From NCBI GenBank assembly GCA_963751595.1, contig CAVVVC010000009.1, positions 72,595 to 136,594 of the forward strand: DNA of 64,000 bases, written 5' to 3'. Below the pieces are notes generated by a model. The model saw nothing but the letters and a program-made list of their open reading frames with translations, did not search any database and was not told the DNA's origin. The first letter of the stretch is position 1. Each line of letters opens with the position of its first letter. Below, in pieces: positions 42,339 through 50,370 of this stretch. The stretch comes from JAHEGP01 sp963751595 (lineage in GTDB: Bacteria; Pseudomonadota; Gammaproteobacteria; Pseudomonadales; JAHEGP01). The position numbers and the translations under genes were made by a program.

Positions 42339-44054
42339 ATGGGTAATTGGCTGAGAAAGCTGCGGATTGGGGAAAAAATTGGCATCGGCTTCGGTATCGT
42401 CGGCCTGCTGTTTCTGGGAGTTATCTGGCAATACCACGTGACCCTGCGAGACGCGCTCCAGGATTACCGGCAGCTGGAAGACGTTTACGGTGTGCGCAAG
42501 ACCCAGGCAATGGCCATTGAAAACAACATTCTCCGCGCCCAGCGTGAGCAGAAAAACTTTATAATCAGCCGGGATGAAACTGCGGCCGAGGCGGTACTTG
42601 CCCACTTGCAGCAGGCTCGGGAAGCCGATGAAATCCTTCGTACTGTCGACCCGGACTCGGCAATCCGCATAGAAAACCTGGTCGACAACTACGAGCAGCG
42701 CTTCCAGAGCGTGTTTGCCGCCTGGCGTAACATGGGACTGGATCACAACAGCGGCCTTCAGGGTGCCTTTCGCGACAGCGCGCACACCATGGAAGATATG
42801 TCAGTCCAGTTGGACGTGGATCGTCTCTATCTTTTACTCCTGCAAATCCGCCGTGGTGAAAAAGATCTCGGTTTGCGGCGTGAGCCGCAGTACCAGGAAA
42901 AGGTGAAGCGCCTGGTCCAGTTGTTTCAGGCAGAACTCGCCGCCTCCCAACTGGACGAGGATTTCAAGGCGCGCTTGCGGCAGGAGATTGACACCTACCG
43001 CCAGACTTTTGATCAATATGCCGACAGGGTGCTGGACGACCCGGGGCCGGTGGACGGCAAGGGGCCATTTCGCGATGCGGCTCACAGAATAGAGGCTTTG
43101 CTTGGTGCCCGCTACCTGCCCAACCTGGGTGAAAAAGTATTGCAGCTTCGGCGAAGGGAGAAGGACTATTTACTCCGGTATGACAAGACCTATGTCGATA
43201 TGGCGATCGCGCAATTGGAGGAAATCGAAGTTCAGGTCGCAGCGTCGGATGTAGCGGCAACATACAAAGCACATTTCGCAGGTCTGCTAAACAACTACCG
43301 GCGCGATTTTCTCGCACTAGTCGAGCAGAACGACAGCATTAAAGCATTGCACGACGAGATGATGGCGGCCGTCGCAGATATCTCGAGTCTGGTCGAAACC
43401 AATGTCGCCAATGCCGAGTTGGCGATGGCCGAGATGCGCCAAAGCATCGACGCCGCCACAGCGCGGAGCGAGAGAGTCATGTTCTGGATCGTCGCCCTGG
43501 CAACCTTGTTGGGTATCTTGCTGGCCTTCGCCATCACCTACGGCATCGCTCACCCACTGCGTAAAATGTCTGGTCTGCTGGATCAGGTGGCAGCCGAAGA
43601 GCCGGCTGAGCGCATGCACTTTTATCCCGGGGGGAGGGACGAAGTCAACGCCATGGCAGGCTCGGTCAATGCCATTGCCGATCACAAGGCTCGCTTTATT
43701 GCCTGGTGGAAAGCCAGCATGCGCGAAGCCGATGCCTGTCAAAGTATCGAGGCGTTAATCAGCGAGCCCCATGCCATTGAGCTTCGCCGGGACGCGGAGG
43801 AAGAACTGCGCCAGGCTGTAACTGCCAGAACGCAATTGCTCGGGAGGCAGTTTGACAAGCTGTATCAGCTTGGCGACCAGATCGTTGACAGCGCCAAACG
43901 CTTACTGCGGGAGCATGGCCACGGTCCAGCAGGGGATGAAATCAATCGCATTCAGCTGTCGGCCCGATCGATGCAAACCGTTCTTGAAATGGCCGCAGCG
44001 CCGGAGATATTGCATCGTCACGCTGGCAGAGCTGAAGCAAATGAGTCCGAGTGA
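42339..44054 (+). CDS. membrane sensor with helical-bundle ectodomain and HAMP, no output domain
   Basis: A 571-residue protein. A helix at 15-31 and another at about 383-404 bracket a periplasmic domain of some 350 residues that is strongly helical and contains two similar modules (REQKNFIISRDETAAEAVLAHLQQ and RREKDYLLRYDKTYVDMAIAQLEE), like the HBM-type ectodomains of chemoreceptors. A HAMP region follows (HPLRKMSGLLDQVAAEEPAERMHFYPGGRDEVNAMAGSVNAIADH). The last 120 residues are coiled-coil-like helices with no chemoreceptor hairpin, kinase or cyclase domain. It is convergent with the receiver-cyclase gene, which may be its partner. Confidence 0.7.
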   Translation: MGNWLRKLRIGEKIGIGFGIVGLLFLGVIWQYHVTLRDALQDYRQLEDVYGVRKTQAMAIENNILRAQREQKNFIISRDETAAEAVLAHLQQAREADEILRTVDPDSAIRIENLVDNYEQRFQSVFAAWRNMGLDHNSGLQGAFRDSAHTMEDMSVQLDVDRLYLLLLQIRRGEKDLGLRREPQYQEKVKRLVQLFQAELAASQLDEDFKARLRQEIDTYRQTFDQYADRVLDDPGPVDGKGPFRDAAHRIEALLGARYLPNLGEKVLQLRRREKDYLLRYDKTYVDMAIAQLEEIEVQVAASDVAATYKAHFAGLLNNYRRDFLALVEQNDSIKALHDEMMAAVADISSLVETNVANAELAMAEMRQSIDAATARSERVMFWIVALATLLGILLAFAITYGIAHPLRKMSGLLDQVAAEEPAERMHFYPGGRDEVNAMAGSVNAIADHKARFIAWWKASMREADACQSIEALISEPHAIELRRDAEEELRQAVTARTQLLGRQFDKLYQLGDQIVDSAKRLLREHGHGPAGDEINRIQLSARSMQTVLEMAAAPEILHRHAGRAEANESE

Positions 44055-44133
44055 ATAAACGGTGTAGATCTATCCCACGCCCGCCCCGAAGCCACAATCG
44101 ACTGTTGATCGCAACGCCGCCAGGCTGACCGTG

Positions 44134-45639
44134 CTAAGCGGCCGGACCAATGATATTGCACACCCGCAGTCGCTCCACCATGCCCTTGGGAGAAATCTCG
44201 AACTGGTAGCTGTGCTTGAACTTGCCGGTGGCGTTATTGAGGGTTTCCTGGGAAGCGAGGATCTCACCGGCCCGGCAAAACGACTCCATTCTTGCGGTAA
44301 GGTTGACCGTGTGTCCAACCACGCCGTATTTGACCCGCTTGGCCGAGCCAATATTGCCGGCGACCACGTCGCCACTGTTTACTGCAATGCCAATGCCAAC
44401 ATCGGGCAAACCCAGGCGCTTGTTTTCGGCGTTGATCTGCTCGATTGCGCCCTGCATGTCCAGGGCGCAGGCGAGGGCGCGGTCGGCGTGGTCGTGCTGG
44501 CTGATGGGCGCGCCAAAGATCGCCAGGATGGCGTCGCCGATAAACTCGTCGATGGTGCCGCGGTGGCGCATGATAATGTCTGACATCACCCCAAGATAGT
44601 TGTTGAGCATGGTGACCACCTCAGTCGGCTTGAGTTGCTCTGCCACGGTGGTAAAGCCCCGAATGTCCGCCATCAGGATGGATACACGGGTCAACTTCCC
44701 ACCCAGGTGCAGGCCATTGGGTTGGGCCAGGATGCTGTCGACGATTTCCTCGGACACGTAGCGACCGAAGGTATCGCGGATGAATTTGTGATTTTGCTCA
44801 AGGTCTTTCAGGTAGCGCTGCTCGCGGTCGTGCCAGCGCTTGCGCTCGAGGCCGGCATTGAGTCTGGCGTTCAGCAACACCCGGTTGATGGGTTTTATCA
44901 GAAAATCATCGGCGCCAGCCTCGATGCAGTTGATAACCGATTCCTCGTCATGAATGCCCGAGATCATCACCACTGGAATGGCGCGCCAGCGTTCGCTGGC
45001 CTTGAGCTGGGTAAGAATTGCCAGGCCGTCGACTTCGGGCATGGTCAGGTCGAGGAAGATGAGATCGAACAGCGCGCTGCCGAGCAGGTCAAACACCTTG
45101 TCGCTGCTGGAACTGGTCTCGACACTGTGACCCAATTGTTGGAGATGGCGCGCCAGAACAAGCCTGTTGGCGTCGTCGTCGTCGATTATCAGAATACGGC
45201 CGGGCGCCGTTTTACTGTTGGCAGGCTGTTTTTTTGCAGTTTTGTGAGCTTCTTCAAGTTCCTGCAATAACATGCGAGCGTCTTTGCCCAGCTCTTCCAC
45301 CAGCGGTCGGTCGCGTGGCAGCAAGCGCTGGTGCTCGTGGAGCCGGTTGGAACTACCGATGATGCTGTGCAGGTCTCGGCGAATGCGGTGCAGCACCAGC
45401 CCGTCGGAGGCGTCGAAATCGTCGTTTGCCGCGGCGCCTGTCAACGTATCAAACAGGCTGGAGGCCGCATTATTCAGGCAGCCCGTTTGACCATCCAGCT
45501 CTTCGCACCGCAGCGGCCGCAATTGGTCCTGTACCCGCCGGGTGTTCTCGGCAATGGCATGGGCAATGTTCATTAGTGCGGCGAATTGGGCGCTATCCTG
45601 TGGCACCGGTTCCTCAACTTGCAAGATTCTGGACCCCAT
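44134..45639 (-). CDS. receiver domain-class III nucleotidyl cyclase, Glu at the purine-specifying site
   Basis: About 501 residues from the ATG at 45639 (a GTG at 45681 is an alternative). The N-terminal 145 residues are helical, with RRDLHSIIGSSNRL resembling a kinase dimerisation helix. The receiver domain (about 150-270) has LIIDDDDANR, the phospho-accepting Asp in LIFLDLTMPEVDG and the KPI loop. The cyclase domain (about 315-500) has the metal Asp in SILMADIRGFTTV, TIDEFIGDAILAIFG and VGHTVNLTARMES. In that alignment the residue that is Lys in adenylate cyclases is Glu, as in guanylate cyclases, and the second site is Gly. Product could therefore be cGMP; cAMP is not excluded. Confidence 0.85.
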   Translation of the reverse strand: MGSRILQVEEPVPQDSAQFAALMNIAHAIAENTRRVQDQLRPLRCEELDGQTGCLNNAASSLFDTLTGAAANDDFDASDGLVLHRIRRDLHSIIGSSNRLHEHQRLLPRDRPLVEELGKDARMLLQELEEAHKTAKKQPANSKTAPGRILIIDDDDANRLVLARHLQQLGHSVETSSSSDKVFDLLGSALFDLIFLDLTMPEVDGLAILTQLKASERWRAIPVVMISGIHDEESVINCIEAGADDFLIKPINRVLLNARLNAGLERKRWHDREQRYLKDLEQNHKFIRDTFGRYVSEEIVDSILAQPNGLHLGGKLTRVSILMADIRGFTTVAEQLKPTEVVTMLNNYLGVMSDIIMRHRGTIDEFIGDAILAIFGAPISQHDHADRALACALDMQGAIEQINAENKRLGLPDVGIGIAVNSGDVVAGNIGSAKRVKYGVVGHTVNLTARMESFCRAGEILASQETLNNATGKFKHSYQFEISPKGMVERLRVCNIIGPAA

Positions 45640-45723
45640 GAGTATAGATGCCAGCGCCCGCTTGCCCAGGGAGCGGGTCACGCCTGCGTTTGCGCCTTCA
45701 AAGGGCGCTGTCTACACTTTTAA

Positions 45724-45988
45724 GGCACCTCTGATTAATTCGGTGTCACCTCAGGCTTTGCGCCGTGATTTCCTGCAAAGCGTGGTCACGCAGGAAGGCT
45801 GGTCGCCTTTCGAGTGAACACAATGCCGCAGGAAATTGCGGCGCAAAGCCCCGAAGGGCGGGCCTTTGGTGACCGCTGGGCTGCGTTGCAACGCTCGTCA
45901 ATGAGATCCACCATTGACCTTCGCGCCGCGCCTTGCCAGCCATCACCAAAGGCTCCGCTGAGGTTGTACCTAATTGATCAGAGTTGCC
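45724..45988. mobile_element. 265-bp miniature inverted-repeat element with TTAA target duplication
   Basis: The ends GGCACCTCTGATTAATT (45724) and, reversed, GGCAACTCTGATCAATTA (45988) are matching terminal inverted repeats with three differences over 17 positions. TTAA stands directly outside both ends (45720-45723 and 45989-45992), fitting the 4-bp YTAR duplications of IS5-type elements. Inside, a second 23-bp inverted repeat (45754-45776 and 45828-45850, two mismatches) would form a long hairpin. No transposase is encoded. It sits between the divergent cyclase and Crp-type genes and so must affect their control region. Confidence 0.8.
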
Positions 45989-46055
45989 TTAAGCAGCTAG
46001 CCGCGCCAATGTTGGCCATCGGTATTCAGGCAATAACAGACAGGTAAAAGCGACA

Positions 46056-46712
46056 ATGTTGAATGTACTGGCTCAGGTAGAAATTTTTAACGGGCTCTGC
46101 GATGAGGAGCTTGAAGTATTGGCCGCCAGCAGCGTGACCCGTCAGTATCCCAAAAACACGGTGATTATCAACGAAGGTGATCACGCCGACTCCCTGTACC
46201 TCATCGACCAGGGCCGGGTAAAGGTGTATTGCAGTGACAAGAACGGGAAGGAATTCATCATGAACACCCTGGAGCCCGGGGATTATTTTGGTGAGCTGGC
46301 GTTACTGGATGACGACCGTCGCTCGGCTTCGGTACGGACCATGGAAAAGTGCACCTTTCGCATCATTTACAAGGAAGACTTTCAGCGGGTGATCTCCGAT
46401 CATCCCAATATCGCCAAGGTGCTGATGCGAAACCTGACGCGCAGCGTGAGAAAGCTGACGGACAAAGTCAAAAGCCTCGCCCTGCAGGATGTCTACGGTC
46501 GTGTGACCAAGGTGCTCACTACCATGGCGCGGCCGAGGGAGGACGAGCGCCTGTTTATCGCTGAACGTTTAACCCAGCAGGACATTGCCGACCGGGTGGG
46601 AGCTTCGCGGGAAATGGTCGCACGCATTTTGAAAGATCTCACCATTGGTGAGTACATCGGCTTCGAGGGTCGCAATATCGTCATCAACGGCAAGTTGCCC
46701 GCGAGTTACTAA
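46056..46712 (+). CDS. Crp/Fnr-family cyclic nucleotide-type transcription regulator
   Basis: A 218-residue regulator. The cyclic-nucleotide-binding domain has the phosphate-binding cassette FGELALLDDDRRSASVR with Glu and Arg in place as in Crp; the C-helix reads LTDKVKSLAL where E. coli Crp has VTSEKVGNLAF, so the base-contacting Thr-Ser pair is Leu-Thr here. The C-terminal winged helix has LTQQDIADRVGASREMVARILKDL. No cysteine cluster for an FNR-type iron-sulfur centre is present. It is divergent from the nucleotidyl cyclase, with a miniature element between, and ends before a bidirectional terminator. Confidence 0.9.
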   Translation: MLNVLAQVEIFNGLCDEELEVLAASSVTRQYPKNTVIINEGDHADSLYLIDQGRVKVYCSDKNGKEFIMNTLEPGDYFGELALLDDDRRSASVRTMEKCTFRIIYKEDFQRVISDHPNIAKVLMRNLTRSVRKLTDKVKSLALQDVYGRVTKVLTTMARPREDERLFIAERLTQQDIADRVGASREMVARILKDLTIGEYIGFEGRNIVINGKLPASY

Positions 46713-46751
46713 TCCAGACCCGCCCGTCCCACGGGCCTTGTTTGCAGTGCC

Positions 46752-46784
46752 AAAAAAATACCGGACATCTGTCCGGTATTTTTG
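46752..46784. terminator. bidirectional rho-independent terminator
   Basis: AAATACCGGAC/GTCCGGTATTT, an 11-bp perfect stem with loop ATCT, flanked by A and T runs. It stands between the convergent ends of the Crp-family gene and the PQQ dehydrogenase gene and suits both. Confidence 0.9.
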
Positions 46785-46804
46785 TTTCAGCGTTTGGGCC
46801 GAGC

Positions 46805-48727
46805 TTACTTTTTGGCAAGCTCGGGCTCGCTGACCTCGTAGGCAATCAACACATTCCCTGGAATCTGGCCAAACAGGCTGTACCCCGAGTGAATAAAAAG
46901 CATGCCGTCACCCAGGACCGGGCCGTCGACATCGATTGATCCGCCCTTGCCCTCGATACCATTGACCCCCTCGAATTCACGCCTGGTTTCGGATTCCCAG
47001 ACCACCTTGCCGGTGGCGGTATCATAAGCCTGTAGCTTGCCATCCAGCCGTCCGGCAAACACCAGTCCGTCGGTGGTAGTGGCCGCCGCCGAGAGGCTGA
47101 AGAATACCGAGCAATCGCTATCCTTCGGCTTGGCACCCTGCCGGGCAGCTTCAAGCCCCCAGGCGGCGTTGCGTTGCTCCTCGGTCAGTTCACAGCCCCT
47201 CTCAGCGGGATGGGCCCATAGTCGCTTCCCCGTATCGATATCCAGAGCGTATAACCCGGGGCGTGCAACATAGCCTTCAAACACGCGATCGACGTCGGCG
47301 ATGGGCACGAATACCTTGCCATCCTCAACCGCCATACCCCAGTGCACGCCGGGGTTGGGGCTGTAAACCGTGTTCTCGGTATCGCTGTTCTTCCACAGCA
47401 GCTTGCCCGCGCCGTCTTTGTAACTATCCGGGTCGAACGCATACACCGCACCTGATTTCTGGCCCGCGAGCAGAATGTCTTTGCCATCACTGCGCTGGGT
47501 TAGTATCACCGAAGCGCCGAAGTCGAGATCAGAGCCGGGGTTGGTGGGGCAGTTGGGCCCGGCTCTGAGGCATGCCGCATTCCAGACATCGTCCTTGGTT
47601 GCCTGGTAGGACCATACCTGTTTCCCGCTGGCCATTTCCACAGCGATGATCGCATCGCTGGTCTCCGTGGCGGGCCGGGAGGTATTTTCCCCGGTGCCGA
47701 AATACAGCAGTCCGCGCTTGGCATCCACCGTAGGGCTCGACCAAACCGATGCCCCGGAGGGCCCGAAGCGTTCCATGCCGGACGCGGTCTTGCCTTGTGG
47801 CTCGGCGCTCCTGGTGGCGTGCCACTCCCATTTCCTCTCGCCCTTGGCAACATCCAGCGCCACCACCGCGCCGTGGGATTTGCAGCAGGGGTACTGGGGC
47901 ATGCCCGCGGCAGCGACCTCGTAGGATGAGATGGGAACGTAGAGCACGCCTTCGTGGTAGGCAGGCGTGCCGGTGATGATAGAGGTGGGGAACAGGGCCA
48001 AAGATTGCTTCCACTGTAACGCTCCCGAGCTGGCATCCACTGCGTATGCCGTTCCCAGGGAATCACCGAAGAACAGGGTCGCAGCGCCCTTGCGCTCGCC
48101 GATCACTACACCCGACCGGACGCTGCCACTCGCCTTGTACCGCCACTTGATGCAGCCGCTTTTTTTGTCCAGGGCAAACAGATTACCCGACTTGCTGCCG
48201 GTGAAGATGGTGTCTGCGGTGAGGGCAGGGTGGGTCCGCGTGTCGGCCACTTTGGGATAGGCAAATGCCCATTTAACCTTCAGCGATGACACATTGTCCC
48301 TGTTGATTCCGGCGATCCCCGGGTCGACATAGCGCTTGTTGCCCTGGGATAATCCCCAGTTAGCGCTGAGAATATTGGCAGTATCTATCGACTTGTCACT
48401 GCACTCGGACTCGGCGATCCAGCTTTCGTCGACCTGGTTATCGCCGGCCAGGTAAGTGGCCACCGCACTCCTCTCTTCCTTGCTGAGGGCCGCCGCCTGG
48501 GGTTGCATGACGCCAAACTCCATCGCCTGGAAGATGGCATCGTAGGTCATATCCTGCAATGCCGCTTTCTTGGGCGCCTTATTGCCCGGGTCCTCATGGC
48601 ACGCGGCACAATGGGTTTCGAAGACCTTCTCGCCCTCAGTGTTGTCGGGCGCCTGGGTGAGGGCGAAAGCCAGGCAGGGCAGCAGCAGGGCGCTACTGAG
48701 AGATGCGCACATAAACCGGTTTTTCAT
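46805..48727 (-). CDS. PQQ-dependent quinohemoprotein dehydrogenase with N-terminal cytochrome c domain
   Basis: A 640-residue protein from the ATG at 48727 (GAGGAAGAC upstream). Residues 1-22 are a signal peptide. A c-type cytochrome domain follows, with the heme motif CAACH near residue 39 and a Met ligand candidate in FGVMQPQA. From about 120 there are repeated beta-propeller blades with the PQQ tryptophan-docking pattern (GNLFALDKKSGCIKWRYKA, AVDASSGALQWKQ, AVYAFDPDSYKDGAGKLLW). The order cytochrome-then-propeller and the length resemble polyvinyl-alcohol dehydrogenase and similar periplasmic enzymes. The substrate cannot be read from the sequence. The gene downstream of the membrane cytochrome on the same strand. 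Confidence 0.85.
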   Translation of the reverse strand: MKNRFMCASLSSALLLPCLAFALTQAPDNTEGEKVFETHCAACHEDPGNKAPKKAALQDMTYDAIFQAMEFGVMQPQAAALSKEERSAVATYLAGDNQVDESWIAESECSDKSIDTANILSANWGLSQGNKRYVDPGIAGINRDNVSSLKVKWAFAYPKVADTRTHPALTADTIFTGSKSGNLFALDKKSGCIKWRYKASGSVRSGVVIGERKGAATLFFGDSLGTAYAVDASSGALQWKQSLALFPTSIITGTPAYHEGVLYVPISSYEVAAAGMPQYPCCKSHGAVVALDVAKGERKWEWHATRSAEPQGKTASGMERFGPSGASVWSSPTVDAKRGLLYFGTGENTSRPATETSDAIIAVEMASGKQVWSYQATKDDVWNAACLRAGPNCPTNPGSDLDFGASVILTQRSDGKDILLAGQKSGAVYAFDPDSYKDGAGKLLWKNSDTENTVYSPNPGVHWGMAVEDGKVFVPIADVDRVFEGYVARPGLYALDIDTGKRLWAHPAERGCELTEEQRNAAWGLEAARQGAKPKDSDCSVFFSLSAAATTTDGLVFAGRLDGKLQAYDTATGKVVWESETRREFEGVNGIEGKGGSIDVDGPVLGDGMLFIHSGYSLFGQIPGNVLIAYEVSEPELAKK

Positions 48728-48886
48728 GATGTCTTCCTCCGGTGATACGTTGTCATCGCGCAGCCGCGACAGAGGCATTCTCCAGTAGGCGCCTCGCCCA
48801 ATTCACTATTACAGGCGTCGCTTGTACCTCGCTGTCCCGGATGACTGATGACAACGTTGGATGTCGGCAATAAAGTAACACGATCA

Positions 48887-49663
48887 TCAGTCGTCGTGCC
48901 AGGCGTCGATATCCGGCCGCTTGCCCATCATGGGCATGACCCACATCTGGTACAGCGAGGTCAGCAACATGAACGCAGCGGCCAGTGTATAACCGAAGCC
49001 GCCGACGATGGTAACGATGGCAAAGTTGGGGTACCAATGGGTTACCCACCAGGAGAGGACGTCCACGATCAGGAACGCAAAGGGGATAAAAATGACCGCC
49101 GCCTTGATTGCCCGGGGAACGCCAACGGCGAAACTGAAAATGAAGCCCACGAACAGGAAAATGAAGGAGATCCCGAACAGGTGTATATGCGAGACACGAG
49201 CGAGGGAATCGATACTGGCACCGCTGTCGATTTCAGAGACCGAGAGCACGCCCTGGTAGGTCGAGAAATCGGGAAGTCCGGGGATGTTGCCGTGACACTG
49301 GACGCAGTTTTGCTGGAATTTGCTTTTGATCGTGGACTCCCATTCGTGCTCGGGGGCACCGGCCTTAACCCACTTTACAATGCTGGCGCGCACATCCACC
49401 GACGCCTTGTCTTTCATCGAGCCTTCCAGTTTCGACTCGATCCGGCTGCTACCACGATTCCCGTAATAGCTGTATACGATATCGTTGACGGAGATCCCCA
49501 GTTTACCGTCGGCCATACCGTGGGTGAGCAGTATCTGTATGCCCGCCATCAATAATCCTACCCCCGTCACCAGCAGGTAACCGGTGAAGAGCATTCTCAG
49601 TGGTAGCCCCAAAGACGGTAAATTGAGCCAACCGGGGGTGCGTTCTGGCTTGATCGAGTTCAT
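48887..49663 (-). CDS. membrane-anchored c-type cytochrome-containing protein
   Basis: A 258-residue protein from the ATG at 49663. The first helix (about 23-45) is followed by a periplasmic region with one c-type heme motif, CVQCH near residue 119, then four hydrophobic helices (about 158-250) carrying histidines (SHIHLFG, WWVTHWYPN). It lies about 160 bases upstream of the PQQ dehydrogenase on the same strand and could carry its electrons into the respiratory chain. The family is not one I can name. Confidence 0.75.
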   Translation of the reverse strand: MNSIKPERTPGWLNLPSLGLPLRMLFTGYLLVTGVGLLMAGIQILLTHGMADGKLGISVNDIVYSYYGNRGSSRIESKLEGSMKDKASVDVRASIVKWVKAGAPEHEWESTIKSKFQQNCVQCHGNIPGLPDFSTYQGVLSVSEIDSGASIDSLARVSHIHLFGISFIFLFVGFIFSFAVGVPRAIKAAVIFIPFAFLIVDVLSWWVTHWYPNFAIVTIVGGFGYTLAAAFMLLTSLYQMWVMPMMGKRPDIDAWHDD

Positions 49664-49977
49664 GGTTTGACCTGAATTGTTATTGAAAATGTCCCTTCTA
49701 TGCCGACAGCTCGCTCCCGGCCAGGCCACTGGCGTCGCTGGCTTTCCCTAAACTGCAGCGGGCAATCGCTTCGTCGGTGAGGGGCCAAGAGGTGCCCTGG
49801 ACGGCACCAACAGCTGCATCTCACATTAACTGAACCCCCGTGTAAAGCACTTTTTGCCCGTGTGTTTGACCCCTCTGGCGTGGGGTAATTGCCAGCGATT
49901 TGAGCGCGCTTTCCCTTCTGTTACCGGGGGAGGGCGGCGTAAACGCCAATCCCTGGCGCCGGTTTGCAATCGCGGTA
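49664..49977. other. intergenic region, nothing recognised
   Basis: About 310 bases between the start of the membrane cytochrome gene and the end of the sirB2-like gene. The promoter for the cytochrome and PQQ genes should lie at its left edge. I see no coding signal, repeat or strong terminator. Confidence 0.5.
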
Positions 49978-50358
49978 TCAAGCCAATACCAGCCCATTGC
50001 GGCCCCAGGCCGTGACGAGAATGTAAGCGGCGCACAGCAGCGCTATGCCGAAGCTCGTTCTGCGAACGCCCCGGGTATTGCCGTGGTTCAGTGCAAGCAT
50101 ACCAAAGCCGATATAGGCAATCAGGGCCAGGATCTTCGTGCTCAGCCAGCAGGAATTGACGAAGGGGGCCTGCTGCAGATGCCAGGCCAGCAGCACTCCG
50201 CTGGTGAGCAACAGGGTATCGACGACGTGGGGACCTCGCTTGATCCAGGGTGTTCGCAAGAGCCCGGGTCGCGACGCGAGTAACAGGCCGCGCAGCAGGA
50301 ACCCGCTCACCGAAACGAGAGCAAGACTGACATGCAGGTGTTTGATCAACGTCCACAT
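49978..50358 (-). CDS. SirB2 family membrane protein
   Basis: A 126-residue protein with four hydrophobic helices. The start WTLIKHLHVSLALVSVSGFLLRG and the helix RGPHVVDTLLLTSGVLLAW match SirB2, whose members are integral membrane proteins of unknown function. Conserved histidines (KHLH, GPHVVD, LNHG) might bind heme. It is the gene after xseA on the same strand, 12 bases from it. Confidence 0.82.
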   Translation of the reverse strand: MWTLIKHLHVSLALVSVSGFLLRGLLLASRPGLLRTPWIKRGPHVVDTLLLTSGVLLAWHLQQAPFVNSCWLSTKILALIAYIGFGMLALNHGNTRGVRRTSFGIALLCAAYILVTAWGRNGLVLA

Positions 50359-50370
50359 CGGCCGCAGCGC

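Noticed and set aside
45746..45949. 67-codon minus-strand frame inside the TTAA-flanked element as a transposase remnant
   Set aside because: It spans the internal inverted repeat and has no DDE-type motif; the element appears non-coding.
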